8,524 bases of DNA from Bordetella parapertussis (GCA_945872285.1 CAMBZR010000106.1:1-8524); one strand, 5' to 3'. Shown: positions 1 through 6,124, counted from the stretch's first letter. Translations and numbers: made by a program. Notes: generated by a model not told the origin, from the letters alone.

Positions 1-344
1 ATCCCACAATACATTCCAATGTGTAGCAAAATTTCACGCAACTGGATCAATGGAACTTTTGTTCGAGTTAAAGCAATTCGAAAATGTAATTCAAATTCTT
101 CCATGCGCCCAAGGCCCGCCAACATGGACAAGTTCACTAAACTTAACTGTTGATGGCTCAAGACACCACGCGCCCAGGTACGCGCCCACAGTTGATTGTT
201 CAGATATGTTTGCCACTCGTGATCAAACGCGTTTTTTTCTTTCAACATCGCGTCAACATACTGATCACCAACGATGGTCCGACGCGAAGCATCGCCCACT
301 TTTTCAAAGTCTGAAGCACTTTTTTTGCTTGTTTTTGTCGCCAT
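1..344 (-). CDS. PcaC-like carboxymuconolactone decarboxylase family protein (C-terminus beyond left edge)
   Basis: This gene reads leftward from an ATG at 344 and stays open for 114 codons to the window edge, so the C-terminus is missing. Reverse-strand translation begins MATKTSKKSASDFEKVGD. It aligns along its length with 4-carboxymuconolactone decarboxylases: a SRRTIVGDQYVD segment (residues 20-31, PcaC-like RR.VLGD.HVD), a Trp-rich helix around 44-58, GRMEEFELHFRIAL (79-92; family pattern GR.EEL.LH.RAAL) and REILLHIGMYCG (103-114; family pattern EVLL..A.YAG). PcaC-type proteins are about 130 residues, so roughly 15 to 20 are lost. True PcaC decarboxylates 4-carboxymuconolactone in the protocatechuate branch of the beta-ketoadipate pathway, in the cytoplasm. 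No other pca gene is visible, so the real substrate is uncertain. A GAGAG purine run lies just upstream of the ATG. The gene is divergent from the tctC pair. The family is secure; the exact reaction is inference. Confidence 0.88.
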   Translation of the reverse strand, partial: MATKTSKKSASDFEKVGDASRRTIVGDQYVDAMLKEKNAFDHEWQTYLNNQLWARTWARGVLSHQQLSLVNLSMLAGLGRMEEFELHFRIALTRTKVPLIQLREILLHIGMYCG

Positions 345-598
345 CTTGTTCTCTCTTTTTATTGATTGACTCATCCGCTGTTTAGTCAAACGTGTATGGC
401 TCTTGCTGCGAGACGAATAGCCTTCGCTAATCTCGATCAGCGTGAGACGCAGTTTTTAGGGCTTTCAAAACACGGTCTCTTTACCTTTTTTCTCTTATTA
501 TGGCGACAGGGTGCACTTCCGTCTAGCGAGAATTGCAAACTGCCGCTGATTTCCTGCTAACCTTAATCATAAACAAAATAAAACTTCCGGAGACTGCA
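345..598. promoter_or_regulatory. Divergent intergenic region between the PcaC-like gene and tctC-1
   Basis: These 254 bases separate genes transcribed in opposite directions and should hold promoters for both. What is visible is modest. An inverted repeat TTGACT (366-371) and AGTCAA (384-389) has a 12-base spacer. Its right arm, read on the minus strand, could be a -35 for the PcaC-like gene, with a poor -10 (ATCAAT) 17 bases on. On the plus strand TATTAT (496-501) resembles a -10 without a good -35, and TGCTAACCT (555-563) resembles an extended -10 placed 19 bases after TTGCAA (533-538). An imperfect stem (CGAGA 409-413 with TCTCG 431-435, TAGC 418-421 with GCTA 426-429) has a CTTC loop. 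I find no convincing coding sequence here. Promoter assignments are guesses. Confidence 0.4.
587..593 (+). promoter_or_regulatory. Ribosome binding site that sets the TTG start of tctC-1
   Basis: CCGGAGA contains a GGAG core (589-592) six bases before TTG at 599. The reading frame is open further upstream to a TTG at 533, but that one has no such purine-rich site, and starting there would put about 22 extra residues before the signal peptide. This site therefore favours 599. Confidence 0.6.
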
Positions 599-1597
599 TT
601 GAAGTTGCCCTTTGAACCGCTCCCTATTCACGCATGGCTGTCAGGCCACCTCTTGGCAGCCGCATGTGTGTTGCTGTCATTCGCTAGCCCCTGCGCAGCT
701 GCCTGGCCCGATAGATCCATCACGATTGTTGTAGGCGCCGCTCCGGGAGGCACTGGCGATCAGGCTGCACGCATCATTAGCGAAAAATTAGGGGCTGAGC
801 TCGGCACCACGATTGTGGTTGAAAACAAGGCTGGCGCAGGTGGTATTTTGGGTTCTCAGTACGTTGCCCGAGCCGCGCCCGATGGCTACACAATTATGAT
901 GGGGAATATTGGCTCGCATTCGATCAACTACAGCCTGTATAAAAAGCTTCCTTATCAACCGGATGACTTTAAAGCAATCACACTTGTGATTTCAAATCCA
1001 AATATTTTGGTGGTCAATAGCAGCACCCCATTCACCAGTGTGCCGCAGCTTGTTAGCGCGATTAAGAAAGACTCTACCCTTTATTCGTTTGGCTCTGCGG
1101 GCGCCGGGCAATCGCCGCATCTTTCGGGCGAAATGTTTATGCAGCGGGTTGGCATACAGGTTCCGCACATCCCTTATAAAGGCGCGGGTCCAGCGACAGG
1201 AGCGTTGCTTGGCAATCAGTTCACCTTCATGATCGCAACAGCGCCAAGCGTGATGGCGCAAATCAAAGGTGGCAAATTACGAGCGCTTGCCGTGACGAGC
1301 GATACGCGGGCCCCTGAGCTACCCGACGTGCCCACCATGGCCGAAGCCGGCGTACCCGATATGCTGGTGACGGCCTGGTTCGGGTTGTTCGCTCCGGCGA
1401 CAACCCCTCAACCCATCATCGACCGCCTACAGCAGGCCACCGCCAAGGTGCTACAAACACCTGATATTCAAAAGCGCTTTAAAGAAATGGGTGGTCTTGC
1501 GGGCGGCAACAGCCCGACTGAATTTAACGCCTTCGTTCAAACAGAGATCAACAACTGGCGAAAGACTGTTGAGGCGGCCAAACTCACGCAAGAGTAA
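599..1597 (+). CDS. Tripartite tricarboxylate transporter substrate-binding protein, Bug/TctC family (TctC-1)
   Basis: This is a predicted periplasmic solute receptor that binds a carboxylate and hands it to TctA/TctB-type membrane subunits. From the TTG at 599 it has 332 residues, normal for the Bug family. An N-terminal signal peptide has a hydrophobic core near residues 18-30 and likely cleavage after the Ala run before WPDRS (about residue 35). Mature-protein hallmarks are ITIVVGAAPGGTGDQAAR (41-58, carrying the GG..D..AR ligand-loop pattern), VENKAGAGG (74-82), PDGYT (94-98), FGSAGAGQSPHLSGEMF (164-180), HIPYKGAGPA (190-199) and LPDVPTMAEAG (241-251). It is a different subtype from TctC-2 and TctC-3, with classical AGAGG and IPYKG motifs. 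It lies 13 bases before TctC-2 and is probably cotranscribed with it; neither has tctA or tctB beside it. The ligand cannot be told from sequence. The family is certain; the start is well supported. Confidence 0.93.
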   Translation: MKLPFEPLPIHAWLSGHLLAAACVLLSFASPCAAAWPDRSITIVVGAAPGGTGDQAARIISEKLGAELGTTIVVENKAGAGGILGSQYVARAAPDGYTIMMGNIGSHSINYSLYKKLPYQPDDFKAITLVISNPNILVVNSSTPFTSVPQLVSAIKKDSTLYSFGSAGAGQSPHLSGEMFMQRVGIQVPHIPYKGAGPATGALLGNQFTFMIATAPSVMAQIKGGKLRALAVTSDTRAPELPDVPTMAEAGVPDMLVTAWFGLFAPATTPQPIIDRLQQATAKVLQTPDIQKRFKEMGGLAGGNSPTEFNAFVQTEINNWRKTVEAAKLTQE

Positions 1598-1610
1598 TTA
1601 GGGAAGCACA

Positions 1611-2588
1611 ATGATTCCAAAACTTAAAGCATGCACGATCATTGGTTTAACGCTGAGCCTCGCGCCTATGGTCTCGGTCGCGCAAGATTATCCCAATAAG
1701 CCGATCACTTTTTACGTGTCTTATGCAGCAGGCGCGACCACCGATATTACTGCGCGCGCCCTCGCCCGCGCAGCCGAGGGACTGCTAGGCGTGCCGGTTA
1801 CCGTCGACAACAAGGGAGGCGGGGGTGGCACTGTCGCAGCAGGCCTGCTCGTATCCAAAAAACCGGATGGCTACACGGTACTGATCGGAGCCACCTCGGC
1901 GATCACGACACGACCCGCACTGATGAAGGTGAGCTACAAACCATCTGATATTGTGGGCGTCATCCAGTACAGCTATTTTCATAACGGGTCTGTGGTCGTG
2001 CCCGCTGACAGCCCATGGAAAACGATCGAGGACTTTATTGAATACGCCAAGAAAAATCCTGGCATGTCTTACGCCACCGCTGGTGGTGGTGGCGTGGCGA
2101 CCACCTCACAACAAATGGGCGTCGAAGCGCTCAAACGATGCAAGGGGCTCGATTTCAAACACGTGCCGACCAAAGGGGGCACTGAGGCCAATACCATGCT
2201 GATGGGTAAACATGTCAATTTCACCTCGGGCTCGGGCTCACACAACCCCTTAGTCGTCGACGGAATTTTTCGTCAATTAGTTTTGTTTCAACCGGTACGC
2301 GACGATAACTTTCCGCAGGTGCGCACGCTAAAAGAAATCGGCTGCGACTGGGAGAACCCCCCGCACAGCGGCATGATTGCGACCATTCGGGCGGGCACAC
2401 CCCCGGCTATTGTCAAAAAACTTGAAAACACGTTCATGAAAATCGCCCAGTCCGACGAGTTTAGAGCCATGCTGAAGCAAAACTACCTCCCTTTTGAGCT
2501 AAAAGATAGCAAAACCCTTAATCGCGACCTTGCACTTGAAACGGCTTGGTATAAAGATTACTTCACCAAAACAGGCGATCTCAAATAA
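1611..2588 (+). CDS. Tripartite tricarboxylate transporter substrate-binding protein, Bug/TctC family (TctC-2)
   Basis: This second predicted periplasmic carboxylate receptor has 325 residues. AGGGAAG (1600-1606) stands four bases before the ATG. The signal peptide has a hydrophobic core at about residues 8-20 and a likely cleavage after SVA (residue 24). Family motifs are YPNKPITFYV (27-36), AAGATTDITAR (39-49, the G...D..AR ligand loop), VDNKGGGGG (65-73), KKPDGYT (83-89), YATAGGGG (154-161), HVPTKGGTEA (184-193) and a GTPPAIVKKLE segment (262-272). The poly-Gly stretch, the HVPTKGGTEAN motif and two mature-region cysteines (177 and 245, possibly a disulfide) set it apart from TctC-1. Over its first 100 mature positions it is 58% identical, by hand count, to the truncated TctC-3 at the right edge. 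It is the second gene of a probable two-gene operon. The ligand is unknown. Confidence 0.95.
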   Translation: MIPKLKACTIIGLTLSLAPMVSVAQDYPNKPITFYVSYAAGATTDITARALARAAEGLLGVPVTVDNKGGGGGTVAAGLLVSKKPDGYTVLIGATSAITTRPALMKVSYKPSDIVGVIQYSYFHNGSVVVPADSPWKTIEDFIEYAKKNPGMSYATAGGGGVATTSQQMGVEALKRCKGLDFKHVPTKGGTEANTMLMGKHVNFTSGSGSHNPLVVDGIFRQLVLFQPVRDDNFPQVRTLKEIGCDWENPPHSGMIATIRAGTPPAIVKKLENTFMKIAQSDEFRAMLKQNYLPFELKDSKTLNRDLALETAWYKDYFTKTGDLK

Positions 2589-2637
2589 ACTAAACATTCG
2601 TTTAAAAATGTCTTTTCGCTTTGCACAGGTCTGTGTC

Positions 2638-2643
2638 TATAAT
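2638..2643 (+). promoter_or_regulatory. Probable -10 promoter element for the dienelactone hydrolase gene
   Basis: A perfect TATAAT lies in the 154-base gap after tctC-2, about 100 bases before the next ATG. The -35 is weak: TTCGCT at 2615-2620 has correct 17-base spacing but only a partial match, and the better TTGCAC at 2621-2626 is too close (11 bases). The gap and this element suggest that the hydrolase gene can be transcribed separately from the tctC pair, although read-through remains possible because no strong terminator follows tctC-2. Confidence 0.4.
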
Positions 2644-2742
2644 TTAACCACCTTAGGGGGTCGGGCAACTGGCTCTCGTGCGCGACAAGCAAGGTTCTCA
2701 TCCACTCAATCATCATAGTTAGACGTATTCAAGGAGATCAGT

Positions 2743-3411
2743 ATGGGTAAAAATATTCAACTTAAAGCCTCAGACGGCCATCAATTCGACGCCTACGTGG
2801 CAGAGCCCGCAGGCAAGCCACGCGGCTTAGTCATCGTCGCCCCCGAAATTTTTGGCGTCAACAGCCACATTCGTTCAGTGGCCGATGGTTTCGCTGCCGA
2901 CGGCTATCTCACCATCGCCCCTGCATTTTTTGATCGCGCACAAACCAAATACGAATCAGGCTACACACAGCCTGAGATCGGTGCTGGTGTCGAGATCATG
3001 AAAAAAGTCAGCTTTGATCACACACTGCTCGACGTTAAGGCGGCAATGGAACACGGCAAGGCCGCAGGTAAAGTCGGGATTGTGGGTTACTGCTGGGGTG
3101 GCGTGATTGCTTGGCTGGCAGCTGGTCGTGTCGATGGTTTGGCGTGCTCTGTGCCCTACTATGGTGGCGCTATCCCAAGCTTCTTGAAAGAGACCCCAAA
3201 GTGCCCAGTGATGTTTCAGTTTGGTGAAACGGATCATTCGATTACGCTTGAGCAGGCTAAAGTCGTTGCCGCAGCCTACCCGAAAGAAACCAGCTACTAC
3301 TACCCTGCTGACCACGGCTTTAACTGTGATCAACGCGGCTCATATCACGCAGCGTCAGCCAAGCTGGCACGCGAGCGCACCATTGAGATGTTTAGAAAGC
3401 TGCTTGGCTAA
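2743..3411 (+). CDS. Dienelactone hydrolase family protein
   Basis: This is a cytoplasmic alpha/beta-hydrolase of the dienelactone hydrolase type; characterised members open dienelactone to maleylacetate in chloroaromatic breakdown. It has 222 residues, close to the usual length of about 230, and no signal peptide. The expected Cys-Asp-His triad is intact: Cys117 in the nucleophile elbow GYCWGG (115-120), Asp164 in FGETDHSI (160-167) and His191 in DHGFNCD (190-196). The assisting Glu35 in APEIFGVN (33-40) is also present. AAGGAGA (2731-2737) lies five bases before the ATG. A strong hairpin terminator follows the stop. Neighbours are the upstream tctC pair and a convergent MmgE/PrpD gene. The family and an active triad are clear. 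The substrate is not: many homologues are general esterases or lactonases, and no chlorocatechol genes are visible. The PcaC-like gene at the left edge makes a lactone-related role attractive but unproven. Confidence 0.93.
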   Translation: MGKNIQLKASDGHQFDAYVAEPAGKPRGLVIVAPEIFGVNSHIRSVADGFAADGYLTIAPAFFDRAQTKYESGYTQPEIGAGVEIMKKVSFDHTLLDVKAAMEHGKAAGKVGIVGYCWGGVIAWLAAGRVDGLACSVPYYGGAIPSFLKETPKCPVMFQFGETDHSITLEQAKVVAAAYPKETSYYYPADHGFNCDQRGSYHAASAKLARERTIEMFRKLLG

Positions 3412-3424
3412 TTAGTCAAAGCAG

Positions 3425-3457
3425 AAAAAAAGGGATCGCCTCGGCGATCCCTTTTTT
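3425..3457. terminator. Bidirectional rho-independent terminator
   Basis: GGGATCGC (3432-3439) pairs with GCGATCCC (3444-3451) around a CTCG loop. The stem is extended by seven A (3425-3431) facing six T (3452-3457). The T run on the plus strand and the A run (T on the minus strand) make it work in both directions. It sits 13 bases after the hydrolase stop and 14 bases beyond the 3' end of the convergent MmgE/PrpD gene, so it ends both transcripts. Confidence 0.92.
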
Positions 3458-3471
3458 ATTCATGGGGCAGC

Positions 3472-4836
3472 TTACTTCTTATTACCCAAACTCAAACCAG
3501 GAATATCACTGACACGTGCAACTTGATCAAGGGCCATCAATGCATCAAATAACTTCAAAGCTGAACCCTCAAAATGACCCACGCGTGCGCAATCAGCAAA
3601 CTTAGCCCAAAGCTGCTCACGATTCAATGGAAAATCTGGTCCGCCTCGTACGGTCACAACTTCTTTGCTCTGCAAAGTCTGACCATTTTTAAGCTTCACG
3701 GTCACCTGATCGAAAGGTGAGTAACCCGGCATATTGGGGTGCTCTGCATCGTCAGCCTGAACGCTGATTCTTTTCATCAAATCTTGCACGTCTTTGCGAA
3801 TCACGAAATCATCAACGAGTTCAGTTAAGCCAGCACGCCCAGCCACCACGCACGACGCCATCGCAAATTGCATACTGAATTTTGCTTCAAGACCTGTTTG
3901 AGGCTGATGATTGCGCAAGACCTTGGTGTTACGGCGGCTCGTCACGGCCGTAATGCTTTCGATTTGATCCGCGGTCACGGGAGTTTCTGCAACTAAATCC
4001 AACATGCCATCTAGCGCGCGATGCGTACAGAAGCACAACGGGTATTTTTTGACCGAGAGCTTGGTCACCGCGAGTTTCCAGACCTTGCCTGCCTCAACTG
4101 CAGACGTCGCATCAAAACGACCATTCGGCGACACCGCCGACAAGAAGCCTTGTGGATGTTCAAGTGCATCTAACGAGGACGTGAACCCCGCCTTGGCAAG
4201 CCGCGCCGCCAACACACCAGACTGCGCTGAGCGCCCCGCATGAAACGGCTTAGTCATCGTGCCGAAGTTAGCCATAATGCCAGCGCTTTGAGATGCACCC
4301 AGGGCAATCGCCATGGTGCATTGCTCTGCATTGAGCTTGTTCAGTGATGCGCAGGCTGCCGCCGAAGCAATTGCGCCCAAAATACCAGTCGGATGCCAGC
4401 CCTTGGTGTGATAGTGATCGGGATCCCGACGCGCCAACTCGGCCCAGACTTCGTAACCCGCGGCGTAAGCTGTCACCATCTCGCGCCCCGTTGAGCCTAA
4501 GGCTTGCGCCTCGGCAATAATTGCTGGCACCAAAATCGTACTGGGATGGCCTTTAATTGCTACGTCATCAAAATCCAACGCGTGCGCCGCGGCACCATTG
4601 ATCCAAGCGGCGTCAGACGCGCTCGCGGTTTGGGCGCCGAACATCAACGTCGACGTGCCAGTAGGCGGTGCAAGCACCTCTTTTAAGATTTTAGTAGGAG
4701 GCTCATCACGACCGGCGAGCATCACGCCCACGCAATCTGCAAAGCCCATATGAATCACTTCGACTGCTTCTTTCGGGATCTTGTCGTAGGTTAAGCCTGC
4801 AACAAAAGCGCCCAGTTCACGGGTGATATCGGTCAT
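3472..4836 (-). CDS. MmgE/PrpD family protein
   Basis: This family includes 2-methylcitrate dehydratase (PrpD), cis-aconitate decarboxylase and iminodisuccinate epimerase, which act on di- and tricarboxylates in the cytoplasm. The protein has 454 residues, the usual length. An N-terminal helical domain (about 1-250) carries HALDFDD (85-91), GHPS (96-99), GWHPTGILGA (146-155) and MTKPFHAGRSAQ (194-205). A C-terminal domain (about 260-430) carries KKYPLCFCTH (263-272) and EAKFSMQFAMA (317-327). Positions I judge equivalent to the cis-aconitate decarboxylase pocket are present (an Asp of DFDD, His97, His148, Lys196, His272), so it is probably active. AAGGAC stands about five bases before the ATG. 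It begins 14 bases after the HMG-CoA-lyase-like gene ends, so the two are almost certainly cotranscribed. No methylcitrate synthase (prpC) or methylisocitrate lyase (prpB) is nearby, which argues against a plain methylcitrate-cycle PrpD. The exact reaction is unknown. Confidence 0.94.
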   Translation of the reverse strand: MTDITRELGAFVAGLTYDKIPKEAVEVIHMGFADCVGVMLAGRDEPPTKILKEVLAPPTGTSTLMFGAQTASASDAAWINGAAAHALDFDDVAIKGHPSTILVPAIIAEAQALGSTGREMVTAYAAGYEVWAELARRDPDHYHTKGWHPTGILGAIASAAACASLNKLNAEQCTMAIALGASQSAGIMANFGTMTKPFHAGRSAQSGVLAARLAKAGFTSSLDALEHPQGFLSAVSPNGRFDATSAVEAGKVWKLAVTKLSVKKYPLCFCTHRALDGMLDLVAETPVTADQIESITAVTSRRNTKVLRNHQPQTGLEAKFSMQFAMASCVVAGRAGLTELVDDFVIRKDVQDLMKRISVQADDAEHPNMPGYSPFDQVTVKLKNGQTLQSKEVVTVRGGPDFPLNREQLWAKFADCARVGHFEGSALKLFDALMALDQVARVSDIPGLSLGNKK

Positions 4837-4850
4837 GATGGTGTCCTTGA

Positions 4851-5828
4851 TCAGGCTTTAGCTTGCATCGAGTCTTTAACTTTTTGGCGCAGTTTATTCA
4901 ACGAGCCTCCCATCTTGATTGAACCCGGCAGAGGATGGCCAACAACTTGCTCAGCCAAGAGCGCCGACTCAATTAATTTTTCAAGATCAATGCCAGTTTC
5001 AATGCCCATCTCGTGACACATGAACACTAGATCTTCAGTGCACACGTTGCCTGACGCACCAGAGTGCGAAGCGAAAGGACAACCACCCAAACCTGCAACG
5101 GCAGCGTCAAAAATCTGTACACCCATTTGCATACCGGCGTAGGCATTCGCAATACCCATCCCGCGTGTGTCGTGCAAGTGCAAAGACAGATTAAGATCAG
5201 GATACTTATTGCGTACGGCACCGACCACTCTGCGAATCGAACCAGGCGTGGCCCAAGCCATGGTATCTGCCAAAGACAAGGTTTCAATCTTGACGCCGTG
5301 TTGCTCGCCGATGTCATGAAACGTCTGAATCAATTCAAGCACACGTTCAGTCGAGATATCACCTTCAAAATTACAACCAAAGGCGGCCATGATGCTAGCG
5401 CGATTAATCTCGACGTTGTAGTGCTTAAACATACCAATCATCGAATGCACGGCCTCGATGTTTTGAGCCAAGGTGCGCTTTTGATTACGTAACAAAAATT
5501 TCTCTGAGGCCGTCAACGACAGCGAGCCACGAATATCGAGTTTTTGGGTCGCGATCGCGCGCTCGAGCCCTTTGTCGTTTAACCATAAACCGGTGTAGCG
5601 CACGCCAGGCTTACGCTTAAAGCCTGCGACAATTTCTGGTGCGTCGGCCATTTGCGGCACAGCCTGCGGGCTCACAAAAGAGGTCACCTGAATTTGTTCA
5701 AGACCCGTCTCTGACAAGCTGTCGATCAAGTCGATTTTGCGCTGCGTCGCGATCGGACCTTTTTCAATCTGCATTCCCTCACGAGGGCCTTCCTCAAGGA
5801 TACGTACGCGCTTTGGCATGTCTGACAT
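4851..5828 (-). CDS. HMG-CoA lyase-like protein (DRE-TIM metallolyase family)
   Basis: Relatives cleave or form C-C bonds in acyl-CoA esters; HMG-CoA lyase gives acetyl-CoA and acetoacetate. The protein has 325 residues, is cytoplasmic and should form a TIM barrel with a divalent metal. Motifs in order are EEGPREGMQIEKG (12-24), TSFVSPQAVPQMADA (49-63), ETLSLADTM (182-190), HLHDTRGMG (217-225, metal-binding His217 and His219), GLGGCPFASHSGASGNV (246-262, Cys250 matching the active-site Cys of HMG-CoA lyase) and TEDLVFM (264-270). Two departures stand out. The catalytic Asp of GPRDG is Glu17 here, and the Cys-to-Asn loop (Cys250 to Asn261) is two residues longer than in the human enzyme as I recall it. 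It may therefore act on a different 3-hydroxyacyl-CoA or citramalyl-like CoA. AGGAG (5835-5839 on the minus strand) is six bases before the ATG at 5828, which is why that start is preferred over the in-frame ATG three codons later. It is first in the operon with the MmgE/PrpD gene. Confidence 0.9.
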   Translation of the reverse strand: MSDMPKRVRILEEGPREGMQIEKGPIATQRKIDLIDSLSETGLEQIQVTSFVSPQAVPQMADAPEIVAGFKRKPGVRYTGLWLNDKGLERAIATQKLDIRGSLSLTASEKFLLRNQKRTLAQNIEAVHSMIGMFKHYNVEINRASIMAAFGCNFEGDISTERVLELIQTFHDIGEQHGVKIETLSLADTMAWATPGSIRRVVGAVRNKYPDLNLSLHLHDTRGMGIANAYAGMQMGVQIFDAAVAGLGGCPFASHSGASGNVCTEDLVFMCHEMGIETGIDLEKLIESALLAEQVVGHPLPGSIKMGGSLNKLRQKVKDSMQAKA

Positions 5829-5857
5829 GGTGGTCTCCTGTTTTATCTTGAATAATT

Positions 5858-5869
5858 AATCTTAAGATT
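5858..5869. promoter_or_regulatory. 12-base perfect palindrome, possible operator of the minus-strand operon
   Basis: AATCTTAAGATT is a perfect palindrome about 30 bases upstream of the HMG-CoA-lyase-like gene. It lies where transcription would begin if the TTGACA at 5900-5895 (minus strand) is the -35. A repressor bound there would block the start. No regulator gene is visible in the window. The site is seen; its function is inference. Confidence 0.35.
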
Positions 5870-5870
5870 T

Positions 5871-5900
5871 AGCTTAATCCTATGGCGATTCTTATGTCAA
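5871..5900 (-). promoter_or_regulatory. Possible promoter of the HMG-CoA lyase-like / MmgE-PrpD operon
   Basis: Read on the minus strand, a consensus TTGACA (5900-5895) is followed 17 to 18 bases later by a weak -10, either TTAAGC (5877-5872) or TAAGCT (5876-5871). A good -35 with a poor -10 fits a promoter that needs an activator or is under control. The adjacent palindrome strengthens this reading. Confidence 0.38.
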
Positions 5901-5916
5901 CGGACTTACCACATAG

Positions 5917-5926
5917 CGAGATCTCG
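5917..5926. promoter_or_regulatory. 10-base perfect palindrome in the divergent control region
   Basis: CGAGATCTCG is a perfect palindrome lying between the two outward-facing TTGACA hexamers, so it could bind a regulator affecting both operons. A second, interrupted symmetry (CACC CGG GGTG) follows at 5957-5967. Palindromes this short can arise by chance, so the support is weak. Confidence 0.25.
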
Positions 5927-5979
5927 ACACGACGGCATTGCGAGGGACTGCTTATCACCCGGGGTGGCTTGCTGCAAGG

Positions 5980-6008
5980 TTGACAACACGAGGGCTAAGA
6001 CCTAGGAT
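5980..6008 (+). promoter_or_regulatory. Probable sigma-70 promoter of the tctB-tctA-tctC operon
   Basis: A consensus -35 TTGACA (5980-5985), a 17-base spacer and a -10 TAGGAT (6003-6008, four of six matches) point toward tctB. Transcription would start near 6015 and leave an untranslated leader of about 110 bases. I see no clear riboswitch or attenuator fold in that leader. Confidence 0.55.
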
Positions 6009-6113
6009 TGCTACGAATATGGGCAAGAGTCGGGCGAACCTTAACGAGTCGCCTAAAAATGGTGCGCCGCACAGATGATTCACCGCAACACTCAGCCCAA
6101 TACAAAAATAACT

Positions 6114-6120
6114 AAGGAGA
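6114..6120 (+). promoter_or_regulatory. Strong ribosome binding site that sets the TTG start of tctB
   Basis: AAGGAGA is an almost ideal Shine-Dalgarno sequence, with its GGAG core five bases before TTG at 6125. The protein that begins there starts directly with the first TctB membrane helix, and no in-frame ATG lies close by, so TTG is the start. Confidence 0.75.
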
Positions 6121-6124
6121 CATC

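Noticed and set aside
50..385. Plus-strand open frame of 111 codons at the left edge
   Set aside because: It lies opposite the PcaC-like gene, whose minus-strand translation has clear family motifs; the plus-strand product resembles nothing and has no ribosome site.
366..560. Short plus-strand open frame of 64 codons in the divergent spacer
   Set aside because: No ribosome site, no recognisable domain and odd composition; it ends in another frame before the true tctC-1 start.
533..598. Longer N-terminus for TctC-1 beginning at TTG 533
   Set aside because: No Shine-Dalgarno sequence precedes it, and it would place about 22 non-typical residues before the signal peptide; GGAG at 589-592 supports TTG 599.
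2591..2604. TAAAC-attc-GTTTA hairpin after tctC-2 as a terminator
   Set aside because: The stem is only five mostly A/T pairs and no T run follows, so it is unlikely to stop transcription.
2956..3333. Minus-strand open frame of 125 codons opposite the dienelactone hydrolase gene
   Set aside because: It is antisense to a gene with an intact catalytic triad and shows no motif or ribosome site.
5064..5492. Plus-strand open frame of 142 codons within the HMG-CoA-lyase-like gene
   Set aside because: Antisense shadow of a well-conserved gene; the translation has no family features.
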